Position numbers and translations under genes: made by a program. The notes under the pieces were generated by a model. That model did not search any database and was not told the DNA's origin. It saw only the letters and a program-made list of their open reading frames with translations. From Devosia riboflavina (GTDB lineage Bacteria; Pseudomonadota; Alphaproteobacteria; Rhizobiales; Devosiaceae), in the NCBI RefSeq assembly GCF_000743575.1, contig NZ_JQGC01000020.1:46187-110186 (forward strand): 64,000 bases of DNA, read 5' to 3'. Numbering within the stretch: position 1 is the first letter of the stretch; every line of letters begins with the position of its first letter. Positions 33,533-40,864 of the stretch are shown piece by piece.

Positions 33533-34490
33533 CCCGTGGCTACTCGCAGGCATTCTTTACCTGGGTGCCGGCACCGGGCTGGCGATTGTGCACCTCGGCC
33601 GTCCGCTGATCGGCCTTCCGTCCCCGGAGGCACCACTTCAGCGCAGCGACCTGCTGTGGCTGGCGGCGGTAATCCTGTTCGGCGGCATGCTGGGACCACT
33701 CTTCCTGATGCTGGGCCTGTCGCAGACCAGCGCCTCGTCCGGATCGCTCCTGCTCAACCTCGAGGGCCTGGCTACAATGGCCATCGCGTGGATCGTGTTC
33801 CGCGAGAACGTGGACCGGCAGCTGATCCTCGGTGCCGCCGCCATCCTCGCCGGCGCCGTGCTGCTGTCGTGGACGGGAGCTGGCCTGAGCCTCGACACCG
33901 GCAGCCTGTTCATCGCCGCGGCATGCCTGAGCTGGGGCATCGACAACAACCTCACACGCAAGCTGTCGTCAGCCGATCCCGTGCAGATAGCCATGATCAA
34001 GGGCCTGGTCGCCGGATCCACGAACCTGGTACTGGCTCTGTCGCTGGGTGCCAGCCTGCCGGGCATCGGCCTGATCGGCGCGGGTGCCGTCGTCGGTTTC
34101 CTCGGTGTCGGCGTCAGCCTCGTCATGTTCATGCTAGGGCTGCGGCACCTGGGTACCGCGCGGACCGGGGCGTACTTCTCGCTGGCGCCGTTCATTGGTG
34201 CAATGCTGGCCATCCTGATTTTCCGCGATGCCATCACCTGGCACTTAGTCGGCGCGGGGATGCTGATGGCGATCGGGCTGTACCTGCACTTGGCCGAGCG
34301 GCACGATCATGAGCACGACCATGAGGGCCTCGAGCACGACCATGCCCATACCCATGACGAGCACCACCGGCATGCACACGATGGCCCGGTGACGGAGCCT
34401 CATTCGCACTCGCACCGGCATGAACCAATGCGCCACAAGCACCCACATTACCCGGATCTGCACCACCGTCATGGGCATGGCCACGGCTAA
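33426..34490 (+). CDS. EamA/DMT-family transporter with long His-rich C-terminal tail
   Basis: 354 residues. Ten membrane helices in two EamA repeats fill residues ~1-290. The last ~60 residues are a tail in which nearly half the residues are His, in repeats such as HDHEHDHEG, HAHTHDEHHRHAHDG and HGHGHG. EamA proteins export metabolites or metals; a His-rich tail of this kind strongly suggests binding of zinc, nickel, cobalt or copper. It is divergent from the copper-type DUF305 module, within the same cargo insert. Substrate metal is inferred, not shown. Confidence 0.82.
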   Translation: MTSKSYLWPGVPLALGSAVLFGAAAPLSKLLIGSVDPWLLAGILYLGAGTGLAIVHLGRPLIGLPSPEAPLQRSDLLWLAAVILFGGMLGPLFLMLGLSQTSASSGSLLLNLEGLATMAIAWIVFRENVDRQLILGAAAILAGAVLLSWTGAGLSLDTGSLFIAAACLSWGIDNNLTRKLSSADPVQIAMIKGLVAGSTNLVLALSLGASLPGIGLIGAGAVVGFLGVGVSLVMFMLGLRHLGTARTGAYFSLAPFIGAMLAILIFRDAITWHLVGAGMLMAIGLYLHLAERHDHEHDHEGLEHDHAHTHDEHHRHAHDGPVTEPHSHSHRHEPMRHKHPHYPDLHHRHGHGHG

Positions 34491-34875
34491 AGTTCAAGTT
34501 CAGTTCAGCCTGCATAACAGTGCTTGGTTTCTGCTCGCCAAGATCAGAGGCAGATTATGTACAACGGCCTGGTAAATGTGGATGTCCGAAAAGGGGTGGA
34601 GGCTGCCTCTTTGCGGAGCTTGCCAAGTGGCGTCTGGTGGCTACCGTGCTCATCTCGACCTTGCTCCAACCGTTGCTGGCCCGCCTCGCTGCCCCATCCC
34701 GCTCTCTTGTGATGGCATTCCTAATGCGACCGCGGATCTTCCACGATCAACCCGCAAGGGGTCCGCTAGCAAGCTGCGGCCTCTCGGCTGACGCCTTCGC
34801 GGTGATCGCGCCCGCCGCCGCACCCTGACGGAGCCATCGAGCGGGAATTGTCCCGCTCCAAGATGGAGCCCTCAG
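34491..34875 (+). other. Gene-free region with a hairpin next to the following gene
   Basis: 385 bases with no supportable gene. Near its end is an eight-base-pair hairpin, GAGCGGGA-ATTG-TCCCGCTC (34839-34858), 17 bases before the ATG at 34876. The region marks the switch from metal cargo back to element backbone. No transposase remnant or target-site repeat was recognised. Confidence 0.45.
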
Positions 34876-35061
34876 ATGTCCAACGATCTAACCCTCGCCC
34901 AGAAGGCCGCCTGGCACCTCGCCCGCACTCTTATGGCCCCAGTGGTTCTTTTCCAGGTCGACGATGAATTCGGCGTGCTGCCCGCCGACGAGATCGATGA
35001 CGCCGACGTCAAAGTCCTCTTCGAATACGATCCCTATAGCGGCGGTTGCTCGGTTCACTGA
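34876..35061 (+). CDS. Small acidic backbone protein of unknown function
   Basis: 61 residues beginning MSNDLTLAQKAAWHLA and ending YDPYSGGCSVH; acidic in its second half (DDEFGVLPADEIDDADV). Start preceded by GGAGCC. I know no function. It stands alone between a leader hairpin and a strong terminator 22 bases after its stop, which together support a real, separately transcribed small gene of the element backbone upstream of the antirestriction gene. Confidence 0.6.
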   Translation: MSNDLTLAQKAAWHLARTLMAPVVLFQVDDEFGVLPADEIDDADVKVLFEYDPYSGGCSVH

Positions 35062-35082
35062 AACCGATCCGACCTCCGATTG

Positions 35083-35111
35083 AGGCGGCGCCCGGCGCCG
35101 CCTTTCTTTTT
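35083..35111 (+). terminator. Rho-independent terminator
   Basis: Nine-base-pair stem (AGGCGGCGC/GCGCCGCCT) with a three-base loop, directly followed by TTCTTTTTG. It ends the small gene at 34876-35061. Confidence 0.85.
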
Positions 35112-35295
35112 GTCTCTCGCCTGCTCCCGCCCCCGTCCTGCCGGTGGTCCTGGCGGAGCCAGGCTATCAGCGCAACGGCTTCGCCGTCCTCCGCTGCGCT
35201 GCGGCCCATGGGGGTGCGCTGTCCGCCTTCCTGCTCCGCCCTGGCGGACCCCGTGACGGGGCCGCGATCGGCGCAGCCTCCAGAACCGGAGGTTC

Positions 35296-36231
35296 ATGAA
35301 AATGAGCATGAAAGAGAAAGGACCGCGCATCGACATCTATGCGCGGATCACCGACCGCATCGTGGCGGATATGGAGAAGGGCGTTCGCCCATGGATGCAG
35401 CCGTGGCGTGCGTCGAATGCCGTGGGCCGGGTGACGCGGCCCATACGGCATAACGGCCTGCCCTATAGCGGCATGAACGTGCTGCTGCTGTGGTCTGAGG
35501 CCCTCGCCCGCGGCTTCATCAACCCGATGTGGATGACGTTCAAGCAGGCGCTTGAGCTCGGCGGCGCCGTCCGCAAGGGCGAAACCGGCTCGATGGTCGT
35601 TTTTGCCAGCCGCTTCACCAAGACAGAGACAGACGCCGCCGGTGAGGAATTCGATCGGGAGATCCCGTTCCTGAAGGCGTATACGGTCTTCAATGTCGCG
35701 CAGATCGACGGCTTGCCGGACCAATATTACGGGCCGAAGACAGAACCCGTGCGCGATCCAGTCGCGCGCATCGAGTATGCCGATCGCTTCTTCGCCAGTA
35801 CCGGCGCCGTGATCCGGCACGGCGGCTCACAGGCCTATTACGCCCCCTCGCTCGACATAATTCAGATGCCGCCATTCGAGACCTTCCGCGACGCCGCCTC
35901 ATATGTCGCCGTCCTCAGCCATGAAGCCGTCCACTGGACTGCAGATTCTCGACGGGTCGGACGCGATCTCAGCCGCTATGCCAAGGACCGCAGCGAGCGG
36001 GCGCGTGAGGAACTGATCGCCGAGCTCGGGAGCTGCTTTCTCTGCGCTGATCTTGGCATCGCGCCAGAGCTCGAGCCCCGGGCCGATCATGCCAGCTACC
36101 TGGCCTCCTGGCTCAAGGTCCTCGTCGACGACAAGCGGGCGATCTTCTCGGCCGCTGCCCATGCGCAGCGTGCAGTCGCCTTCCTGCACGGCCTTCAACC
36201 GGCGATCTCTGAAGATCGCAGTGCTGCCTGA
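35296..36231 (+). CDS. ardC: ArdC-like antirestriction protein with zincin domain
   Basis: 311 residues, start backed by GGAGG. The N-terminal ~130 residues are the ArdC single-stranded-DNA-binding domain (RIDIYARITDRIVADMEKG, WMQPWR, RHNGLPYSGMNVLLLW); the C-terminal part is a metallopeptidase-like fold with HEAVH (His209-His213). ArdC proteins are carried by conjugative plasmids and protect incoming single strands from host restriction. Located in the backbone, monocistronic, after a 184-base GC-rich leader. The family is well recognised; whether the peptidase site is active here is unknown. Confidence 0.85.
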   Translation: MKMSMKEKGPRIDIYARITDRIVADMEKGVRPWMQPWRASNAVGRVTRPIRHNGLPYSGMNVLLLWSEALARGFINPMWMTFKQALELGGAVRKGETGSMVVFASRFTKTETDAAGEEFDREIPFLKAYTVFNVAQIDGLPDQYYGPKTEPVRDPVARIEYADRFFASTGAVIRHGGSQAYYAPSLDIIQMPPFETFRDAASYVAVLSHEAVHWTADSRRVGRDLSRYAKDRSERAREELIAELGSCFLCADLGIAPELEPRADHASYLASWLKVLVDDKRAIFSAAAHAQRAVAFLHGLQPAISEDRSAA

Positions 36232-36981
36232 TGATCATGAGCCTGTCGACGGCGGGGACGGTCACGGGCCCCCGGTCCCTCTGCGCGCCCTCTTGCTCCT
36301 GGCGGACGTGTAATCCACCGCCTGGGCGCTGATAGCCCGCCCATGGCGAAGTCGGACCCAAGATCGCCCCCTCCTGTGTGAGAAGGGCCTCGTGTGTGTT
36401 GGATGCTGAATGGAGCGCCAACGGCGGACGGTCATCATCCTGCCCTGACTACGAACCGTTGGCAGGGTGCATCCGGGGGGCGGTCGTTATCGTCTGTGTC
36501 ACACCGAAGGTTGCAGGCTGGGCTCGTGGTCGTCTGCACAGCCTTTACCGGGTCCGTGCTGAGAAACCAGAATGGGGGCTGGTCGCGTCGTGGGCGCCAG
36601 CGCTCGAAGCGAGGCTGACGAGGTCGGGCAACGGATCGCGCCGCACCGTCACCCCAGATGAAAGTGCCAGACCGACACCAGCCAATGTCACCTCCGGGCG
36701 GGTCTTCAAGCTCACGCCCAGATCACGTCCTCGATTTGGCATGTCTGACCGAATGACGTCGTCGCCGAAACGGCGACGCCTCGATCTTATCCCCGCAACC
36801 GCCGTCCGCAACTTTCTTCCCCTGATCGCTGCGCGCTCATTCCTCGCGAAGCAAGAATGCTGCTCCCGGCCGCCCTCCACTTTGTTCCGGCCTCTTCGAG
36901 GTGCGGGTCGATCGCCCCCGGTCTGTCGACAGCCATCGAGGTCGCGATGGGCGCGACCCGACAAACTTACGGAGACGACAA
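36232..36981 (+). other. Large gene-free interval
   Basis: 750 bases without a convincing gene in any frame; the open frames present are Arg/Ser-rich shadows. One clean hairpin, CGTCGCCG-AAA-CGGCGACG (36760-36778), and the ribosome region GGAGACGAC before the DUF736 ATG are the only features I can support. The length is unusual for this otherwise dense DNA; a noncoding RNA or decayed gene is possible but not shown. Confidence 0.45.
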
Positions 36982-37299
36982 ATGGCTACCATCGGCACCT
37001 TCACCTCCAGCGCCAACGGTTTCACCGGCACGATCAAGACCCTCAACCTCAACGTCAAGGCGCGCATCGAGCGGGTCGAAAACCCTTCCGACAAGGGCCC
37101 GCAGTTCCGCATCTTCTCGGGCGCAGTCGAACTCGGTGCAGCCTGGCAGAAGACGGCCAAGGAAACCGAACGCGACTACCTCTCGGTCAAGCTGGACGAT
37201 CCGAGCTTCCCCAACCCGATCTACGCCACCCTAATCGAGGTCGAAGGGCAGGAAGGCCTACAGCTCATCTGGTCCCGGCCCAACGGCAACCGCGACTGA
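36982..37299 (+). CDS. DUF736 family protein
   Basis: 105 residues from ATG 36982. Full-length DUF736: starts [21 protein letters not shown], with [17 protein letters not shown] and [17 protein letters not shown]. These small proteins are among the commonest backbone genes of alphaproteobacterial conjugative plasmids; function unknown. The start has GGAGACGAC upstream. A hairpin with eight paired bases follows the stop, so it is transcribed separately or ahead of the tiny gene at 37364. Confidence 0.85.
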   Translation: MATIGTFTSSANGFTGTIKTLNLNVKARIERVENPSDKGPQFRIFSGAVELGAAWQKTAKETERDYLSVKLDDPSFPNPIYATLIEVEGQEGLQLIWSRPNGNRD

Positions 37300-37308
37300 T
37301 CCGCATCG

Positions 37309-37332
37309 AGGCCCCGTCCACTGGCGGGGCCT
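37309..37332 (+). terminator. Hairpin after DUF736
   Basis: AGGCCCCG and CGGGGCCT pair around an eight-base loop ten bases after the DUF736 stop, with further weak pairing outside and TCCTTTTATCC downstream. A probable terminator. Confidence 0.6.
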
Positions 37333-37363
37333 TGATCCTTTTATCCACTGCGGGAGAAACACC

Positions 37364-37522
37364 TTGGCCTTCATCGACGAAATCGAAGAGCTGCGCGCCG
37401 AACTCTGTCACAGCCACCTGACCGTCGCGGAACGCCGTAGCGCTGAGACAAGACTGGTCGAACTCCGTCAAAATCGAAACGTAGAACCCGGCAACGCGCA
37501 GAAGGCCACCACAAGGCACTAG
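37364..37522 (+). CDS. Very small charged protein with TTG start
   Basis: 52 residues, not found by an ATG-based search. It starts at TTG 37364 behind GGGAGAA, and reads MAFIDEIEELRAEL, later VAERRSAETRLVELRQNR, ending KATTRH. The pattern is a charged helical hairpin. It directly follows the DUF736 terminator. I recognise no named family; small proteins in this place are common in such backbones. Support is the ribosome site, sensible composition and lack of an alternative use of the DNA. Confidence 0.45.
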   Translation: MAFIDEIEELRAELCHSHLTVAERRSAETRLVELRQNRNVEPGNAQKATTRH

Positions 37523-37577
37523 CTCCACTGCGCCTAGCCTGTGACGGCTCAATGTCTACTTAGCGTCGTCACCCACG

Positions 37578-37868
37578 TCAGGATCGAGGAACGGCTGTCA
37601 CAGAGTTTGGAACCGATCGAGAGACCCGCCTCGGCTGATAGCCGCGGAGCCTTTTGGCCCGCAATAGCTCAAGGAAGAGTCCCACAGCCTCACCCTCGTC
37701 ATCGAAGGAGTGCTGAACTGTGCGCCCGATGGTTCCGATCCGGCCCCAGCGACGGATGAGCCGGGCTTGACCGAACAGCGTTTCCTCAATCGACAGCGCG
37801 TAGAAGCGCGCCATGTTACGGTCCGGGTCCCGGCGTTCGATATAGAGCTGATATTGCTGCGCGATCAT
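37578..37868 (-). CDS. WGR domain protein
   Basis: 96 residues if started at Met 37868 (MIAQQYQLYIERRDP); the frame opens 18 codons earlier at 37922. Contains the WGR signature RLIRRWGRIGTIGRT and the following helix DEGEAVGLFLELLRAKRLRGY. WGR domains bind nucleic acid ends in eukaryotic PARPs; stand-alone bacterial forms are plasmid-borne and of unknown role. It is the last gene of the minus-strand block headed by the tra genes, about 100 bases after the HU gene. Confidence 0.75.
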   Translation of the reverse strand: MIAQQYQLYIERRDPDRNMARFYALSIEETLFGQARLIRRWGRIGTIGRTVQHSFDDEGEAVGLFLELLRAKRLRGYQPRRVSRSVPNSVTAVPRS

Positions 37869-37968
37869 GCCGAGCAGAATCGCGCAGCCCGAATCCGCCG
37901 TCCAATGATTGGTTTGAATCACTGGATCGGCATCGATTCATTTTGGTGATGGATGCGGCGGCCGCCGA

Positions 37969-38247
37969 TCAGCCGTTGAGCGCATCCTTGATCGCCTTGG
38001 CCGGCGTAAAGCTCAGCTTCTTGGAGGCCGCAATCTTGATCGCGGCGCCCGTCGAGGGATTACGACCCTCGCGCGCCGGCGTGTCCTTGACCTTGAACTT
38101 ACCGAAACCGGGAATGCTGGTTTCGGCCCCCGATGTCGCTGCTGCGGCAATTTCCGCGAATACGGCTTCAACGATGGCTTTGGCTTGGGCCTTGGTGAGG
38201 CTTTGCTCAGCGGCGATCTTGTCGGCGATCTCGGTCGTCGTGGTCAT
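37969..38247 (-). CDS. HU-family DNA-binding protein
   Basis: 92 residues, complete HU fold. Contains LVEAVFAEIAAAA-type helices and the DNA-arm region GFGKFKVKDTPAREGRNPSTGAAIKIAASKKLSFTPAK. Binds and bends DNA without strong sequence preference. It lies three bases downstream of traG on the same strand, so it is probably co-expressed with the transfer genes and could assist relaxosome formation or element maintenance. Sequence differs from typical chromosomal HU in its Ala-rich helix, consistent with an element-borne copy. Confidence 0.88.
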   Translation of the reverse strand: MTTTTEIADKIAAEQSLTKAQAKAIVEAVFAEIAAAATSGAETSIPGFGKFKVKDTPAREGRNPSTGAAIKIAASKKLSFTPAKAIKDALNG

Positions 38248-38250
38248 TGG

Positions 38251-40164
38251 TCACTCCTCATGATGGAAACGGTTTTTGCTTACCACGGATTTCATGTCCG
38301 CACGCCGGAACCAGATGGCGCGCCCACAGCGGATTGGTGGATTGCCCGCTGTGAACACGATCTGCTCGTCGGCACGCATCTGCAGCACTTCATGCGGCAG
38401 GATGAGAGGACGTCTCGATAATTGCCTGGAGCGGGTGCGAGACGATCCAGACGATTTTGTGCTGGTGCTGACCTGGCTGACCTCGACCGTGGTATCGCCG
38501 CACCGTTTGGAAATGTAGTCTGCCGTCTCTGGGTCATTGATCGCCGCAAACGACATCCAGGACGCGCTTTCAAACCATTTGCTCGTCGCGTCACGGCCGC
38601 CGTAGGCCTCGCGCATCTGCCCGATGGACTGAAACAGCAGCACCAGCGTGATGCCATACTTGCGGCCGGCATCGCGGGCAGTTTCGAGAATGCGCATAAA
38701 GCCGAGCCGCGCCACTTCATCAAGTAGGAACAGTGTCCGACCCTCGATCTTGCCGTTGCGATTATAGATGGCGTTCATCAAGGCGCCGATGATTACCCGG
38801 GCGAGGCCCGGATGGTTCTCCAAAGTCTTGAGGTCGAGATTGATGAAAATGTCGGTCGTGCCGGCGGCGAGGTCGTCGGTGGAAAAGGTGTTGCCCGAAA
38901 CGAGCGCCGCGTAGTTCTCGTAACTCAGCCAGTGGGTTTCCTTGGCGGCTGAAGCGTAGACGCCCGAAAAGGTCTCGGGCGTCATGTTGATGAAGGGCGC
39001 GACGTTCTCCTTGACGAAGGTCGAGCCGGAACTGTCGTAGATGGCTTGCAGCCGTTGCCGTAGTTTGGGTTCGGGCTCAGCCATATTGGCGCGGACCCGC
39101 CGCAGGGTTTGTTCTGCCGGATCGACATGACCTGACAGGCACACATCGGCGATCAAAGCCGTGAGCAGTTGCAGCGCCGCACCCCGGAAGAAATCATCGC
39201 GCGCCGAACCTGCGCGCGGCGCCTCGGTGATGATCCAGGACGCGACGGCGGCAATGTCCTCTTCCTTGCTGCCACTAAAGCGACCGATCCAGTCGAGGGC
39301 GTTAAAGCCAATTTCGGGACTGGATGGATCGAGGGCAACGACCGTGCGCTGTGCGGCGCGCCGGTGCTCGCGGACCATCGGCGCGACCTCGTTGGACGGG
39401 TCGAGTATCACCAGACCATGCCCCCATTTGAGGGCGGTCGGGATCGTCACCGAGGTTGTCTTGAACCCGCCCGATCCCGCAAAGGCGATGCCGTGGGTTG
39501 AACCGAAGGCACAGTCAAAGCACAGGAGCGGCGACGTACCGCCTACGCCCCAACTTTCCTTGTCATCGGCGCGGAACGCCCGCTCGGCGACAACATCCTG
39601 GTCAACGCGACAGCGTTCCCCGATGACAACGCCGCCCATACTGGGGAACAGCCTTTTGGTTTCGGCTTGGCTCATCCAGTTGGAGGATCCGTGAATGGCG
39701 CGTCGTCCTTCTATCCGCTTCGGCGCCTTGGCGGAAAAGGCCCGGTTGCCGCGCGAGACGACGCGGAGCCCAAACAATCCGGCACCAAGGGCGAGCATCG
39801 CGCCCATCGTTGTCGATGGATCGACAAAGCCGAGAACCGCATTAAACGGTACCTGGTCTGCGAAGCTGGAGAGTCGCGCAAGTTCACGCCACACGGCGAC
39901 CGCGACCGCGACCGTTGCGCCGCTGGCAACCCCACCGCCGACATAGCGGATCGCCGTCGAGCCGGCCGACGCAAACAAGATAACAACGCCCAAGCCGGCA
40001 GCTGTCGCATAGGGCAGGGCTATGCCGAGCTTGCCGAGTAGCATCTGCGCGCTAGATGTCGTCCCTAGACCTGCCATCCGCTGCTCGATCCCTGTCAGCA
40101 TCCAGACGGTCGTGGTCATCAGCAGGATGGGCATCAACACCGAAGTCAGCTTCTTGAGCGTCAT
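38251..40164 (-). CDS. traG: TraG/VirD4-type conjugative coupling protein
   Basis: 637 residues from ATG 40164; the frame extends 30 codons further but overlaps traD and lacks family similarity. Three or more membrane helices are followed by a VirD4-type ATPase: Walker [10 protein letters not shown] (~230), Walker [12 protein letters not shown] (~475), and the coupling-protein end [11 protein letters not shown]. It links the relaxosome to the secretion channel and pumps the DNA-relaxase complex. Gene order traC-traD-traG on this strand is that of Ti-type plasmids. Confidence 0.9.
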   Translation of the reverse strand: MTLKKLTSVLMPILLMTTTVWMLTGIEQRMAGLGTTSSAQMLLGKLGIALPYATAAGLGVVILFASAGSTAIRYVGGGVASGATVAVAVAVWRELARLSSFADQVPFNAVLGFVDPSTTMGAMLALGAGLFGLRVVSRGNRAFSAKAPKRIEGRRAIHGSSNWMSQAETKRLFPSMGGVVIGERCRVDQDVVAERAFRADDKESWGVGGTSPLLCFDCAFGSTHGIAFAGSGGFKTTSVTIPTALKWGHGLVILDPSNEVAPMVREHRRAAQRTVVALDPSSPEIGFNALDWIGRFSGSKEEDIAAVASWIITEAPRAGSARDDFFRGAALQLLTALIADVCLSGHVDPAEQTLRRVRANMAEPEPKLRQRLQAIYDSSGSTFVKENVAPFINMTPETFSGVYASAAKETHWLSYENYAALVSGNTFSTDDLAAGTTDIFINLDLKTLENHPGLARVIIGALMNAIYNRNGKIEGRTLFLLDEVARLGFMRILETARDAGRKYGITLVLLFQSIGQMREAYGGRDATSKWFESASWMSFAAINDPETADYISKRCGDTTVEVSQVSTSTKSSGSSRTRSRQLSRRPLILPHEVLQMRADEQIVFTAGNPPIRCGRAIWFRRADMKSVVSKNRFHHEE

Positions 40165-40366
40165 GGCGGAAGGCCTCTTCTCCGATGGCAAGGAGGCGCG
40201 CGCGCTCAGGCGCATTGCCGGCCAACTTGCGTTTGGCCTCGAGCAACAGGCCAAGCAGCAACGCCCGCTTTTCGTAGCGCAGCCCCGCCTTGGCGATGAG
40301 GCCGCCCAGTTGGATTTTTTCTCTGGTGTCTTTTTTCCGGTCGTCGGTCCTGGCCAATTGCATCAT
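40052..40366 (-). CDS. traD: Conjugal transfer protein TraD
   Basis: 104 residues. The first ~70 residues fit the Ti-type TraD family ([25 protein letters not shown], then [13 protein letters not shown]). The C-terminal ~35 residues overlap the start of traG by 113 bases and are Asp/Arg-rich, perhaps an extension created by loss of an earlier stop. TraD is a small accessory protein of the transfer-initiation complex. It starts four bases after traC ends. Confidence 0.78.
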   Translation of the reverse strand: MMQLARTDDRKKDTREKIQLGGLIAKAGLRYEKRALLLGLLLEAKRKLAGNAPERARLLAIGEEAFRHDAQEADFGVDAHPADDHDRLDADRDRAADGRSRDDI

Positions 40367-40370
40367 CCGC

Positions 40371-40616
40371 TCAGTCCGTCCGAGTGTTGCCCTGAGGCGC
40401 GCCAGGAGCGGCCTCCTTCGCCCCGGTGGCCTTCCGAAACCGAGCTGAGAGTTCTTCGAAGGCTTTGATGAGGTCGCTGTCTTCGACCTCGACGTCGCCG
40501 AGCCCGGCCCTGAGCGCGATGCGTCCGATGCGTCCGGCCTCTTTGGTTTCCGCCTGCTTGAGCTGCTCCTGCAGCCTGGCGATTTCGTCGCGGAGTTTGA
40601 TGACGGGCTTTTTCAC
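40371..40616 (-). CDS. traC: Conjugal transfer protein TraC (GTG start)
   Basis: 81 residues from GTG 40616, chosen because AAGGGGAAA lies eight bases upstream and homology starts at [22 protein letters not shown]. Upstream frame sequence runs into oriT and is not protein-like. TraC of the Ti family is a small helical, DNA-processing accessory. It is first in traC-traD-traG, divergent from traA, with the oriT region between. Confidence 0.82.
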   Translation of the reverse strand: MKKPVIKLRDEIARLQEQLKQAETKEAGRIGRIALRAGLGDVEVEDSDLIKAFEELSARFRKATGAKEAAPGAPQGNTRTD

Positions 40617-40864
40617 GTGTCGTTTCCCCTTGGACCGAAAATGCCCCGAAGTACGGCATGATCTTCCTCCCATGCACGCCAGTGCGCACCCTATCAAATC
40701 CGATAGGTCGGCAGCGCCGACTTCTTTTGCGATTATCCCGCCGTTCCGAAGGAATGGCTCCAAGGGCGCAGTAATACGTTGCGAGGCAACGTTGCGGGCT
40801 CCGCCGGAAGGCAAGGACCAGTTCGGGTGAACACCGATCCTGCAACACCGGAAGCTCCGCTGCC
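40617..40864. other. oriT: oriT region between traCDG and traAFB
   Basis: 248-base divergent intergenic region. The core at 40758-40791 reads CTCCAAGGGCGCAGTAATAC followed by the hairpin CGTTGC-GAG-GCAACG (40777-40791). This matches the known Ti-plasmid oriT layout, in which a GGGCGCA-type nic region sits next to a small inverted repeat, and the RSF1010 nic family. Location between the same two divergent operons as in Ti plasmids strengthens the call. Nicking by TraA is predicted within the TA-rich part near 40771-40777. Confidence 0.8.

Noticed and set aside
34520..34828. 102-residue frame between the EamA gene and the small backbone gene
   Set aside because: Mixed composition with no ribosome site or family, and competing frames of equal quality; treated as gene-free.
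36378..37421. 347-residue plus-strand frame across the gene-free interval and DUF736
   Set aside because: It covers DUF736 in another frame and its translation is Arg/Ser/Pro-rich with no family; the interval is better left without a gene.
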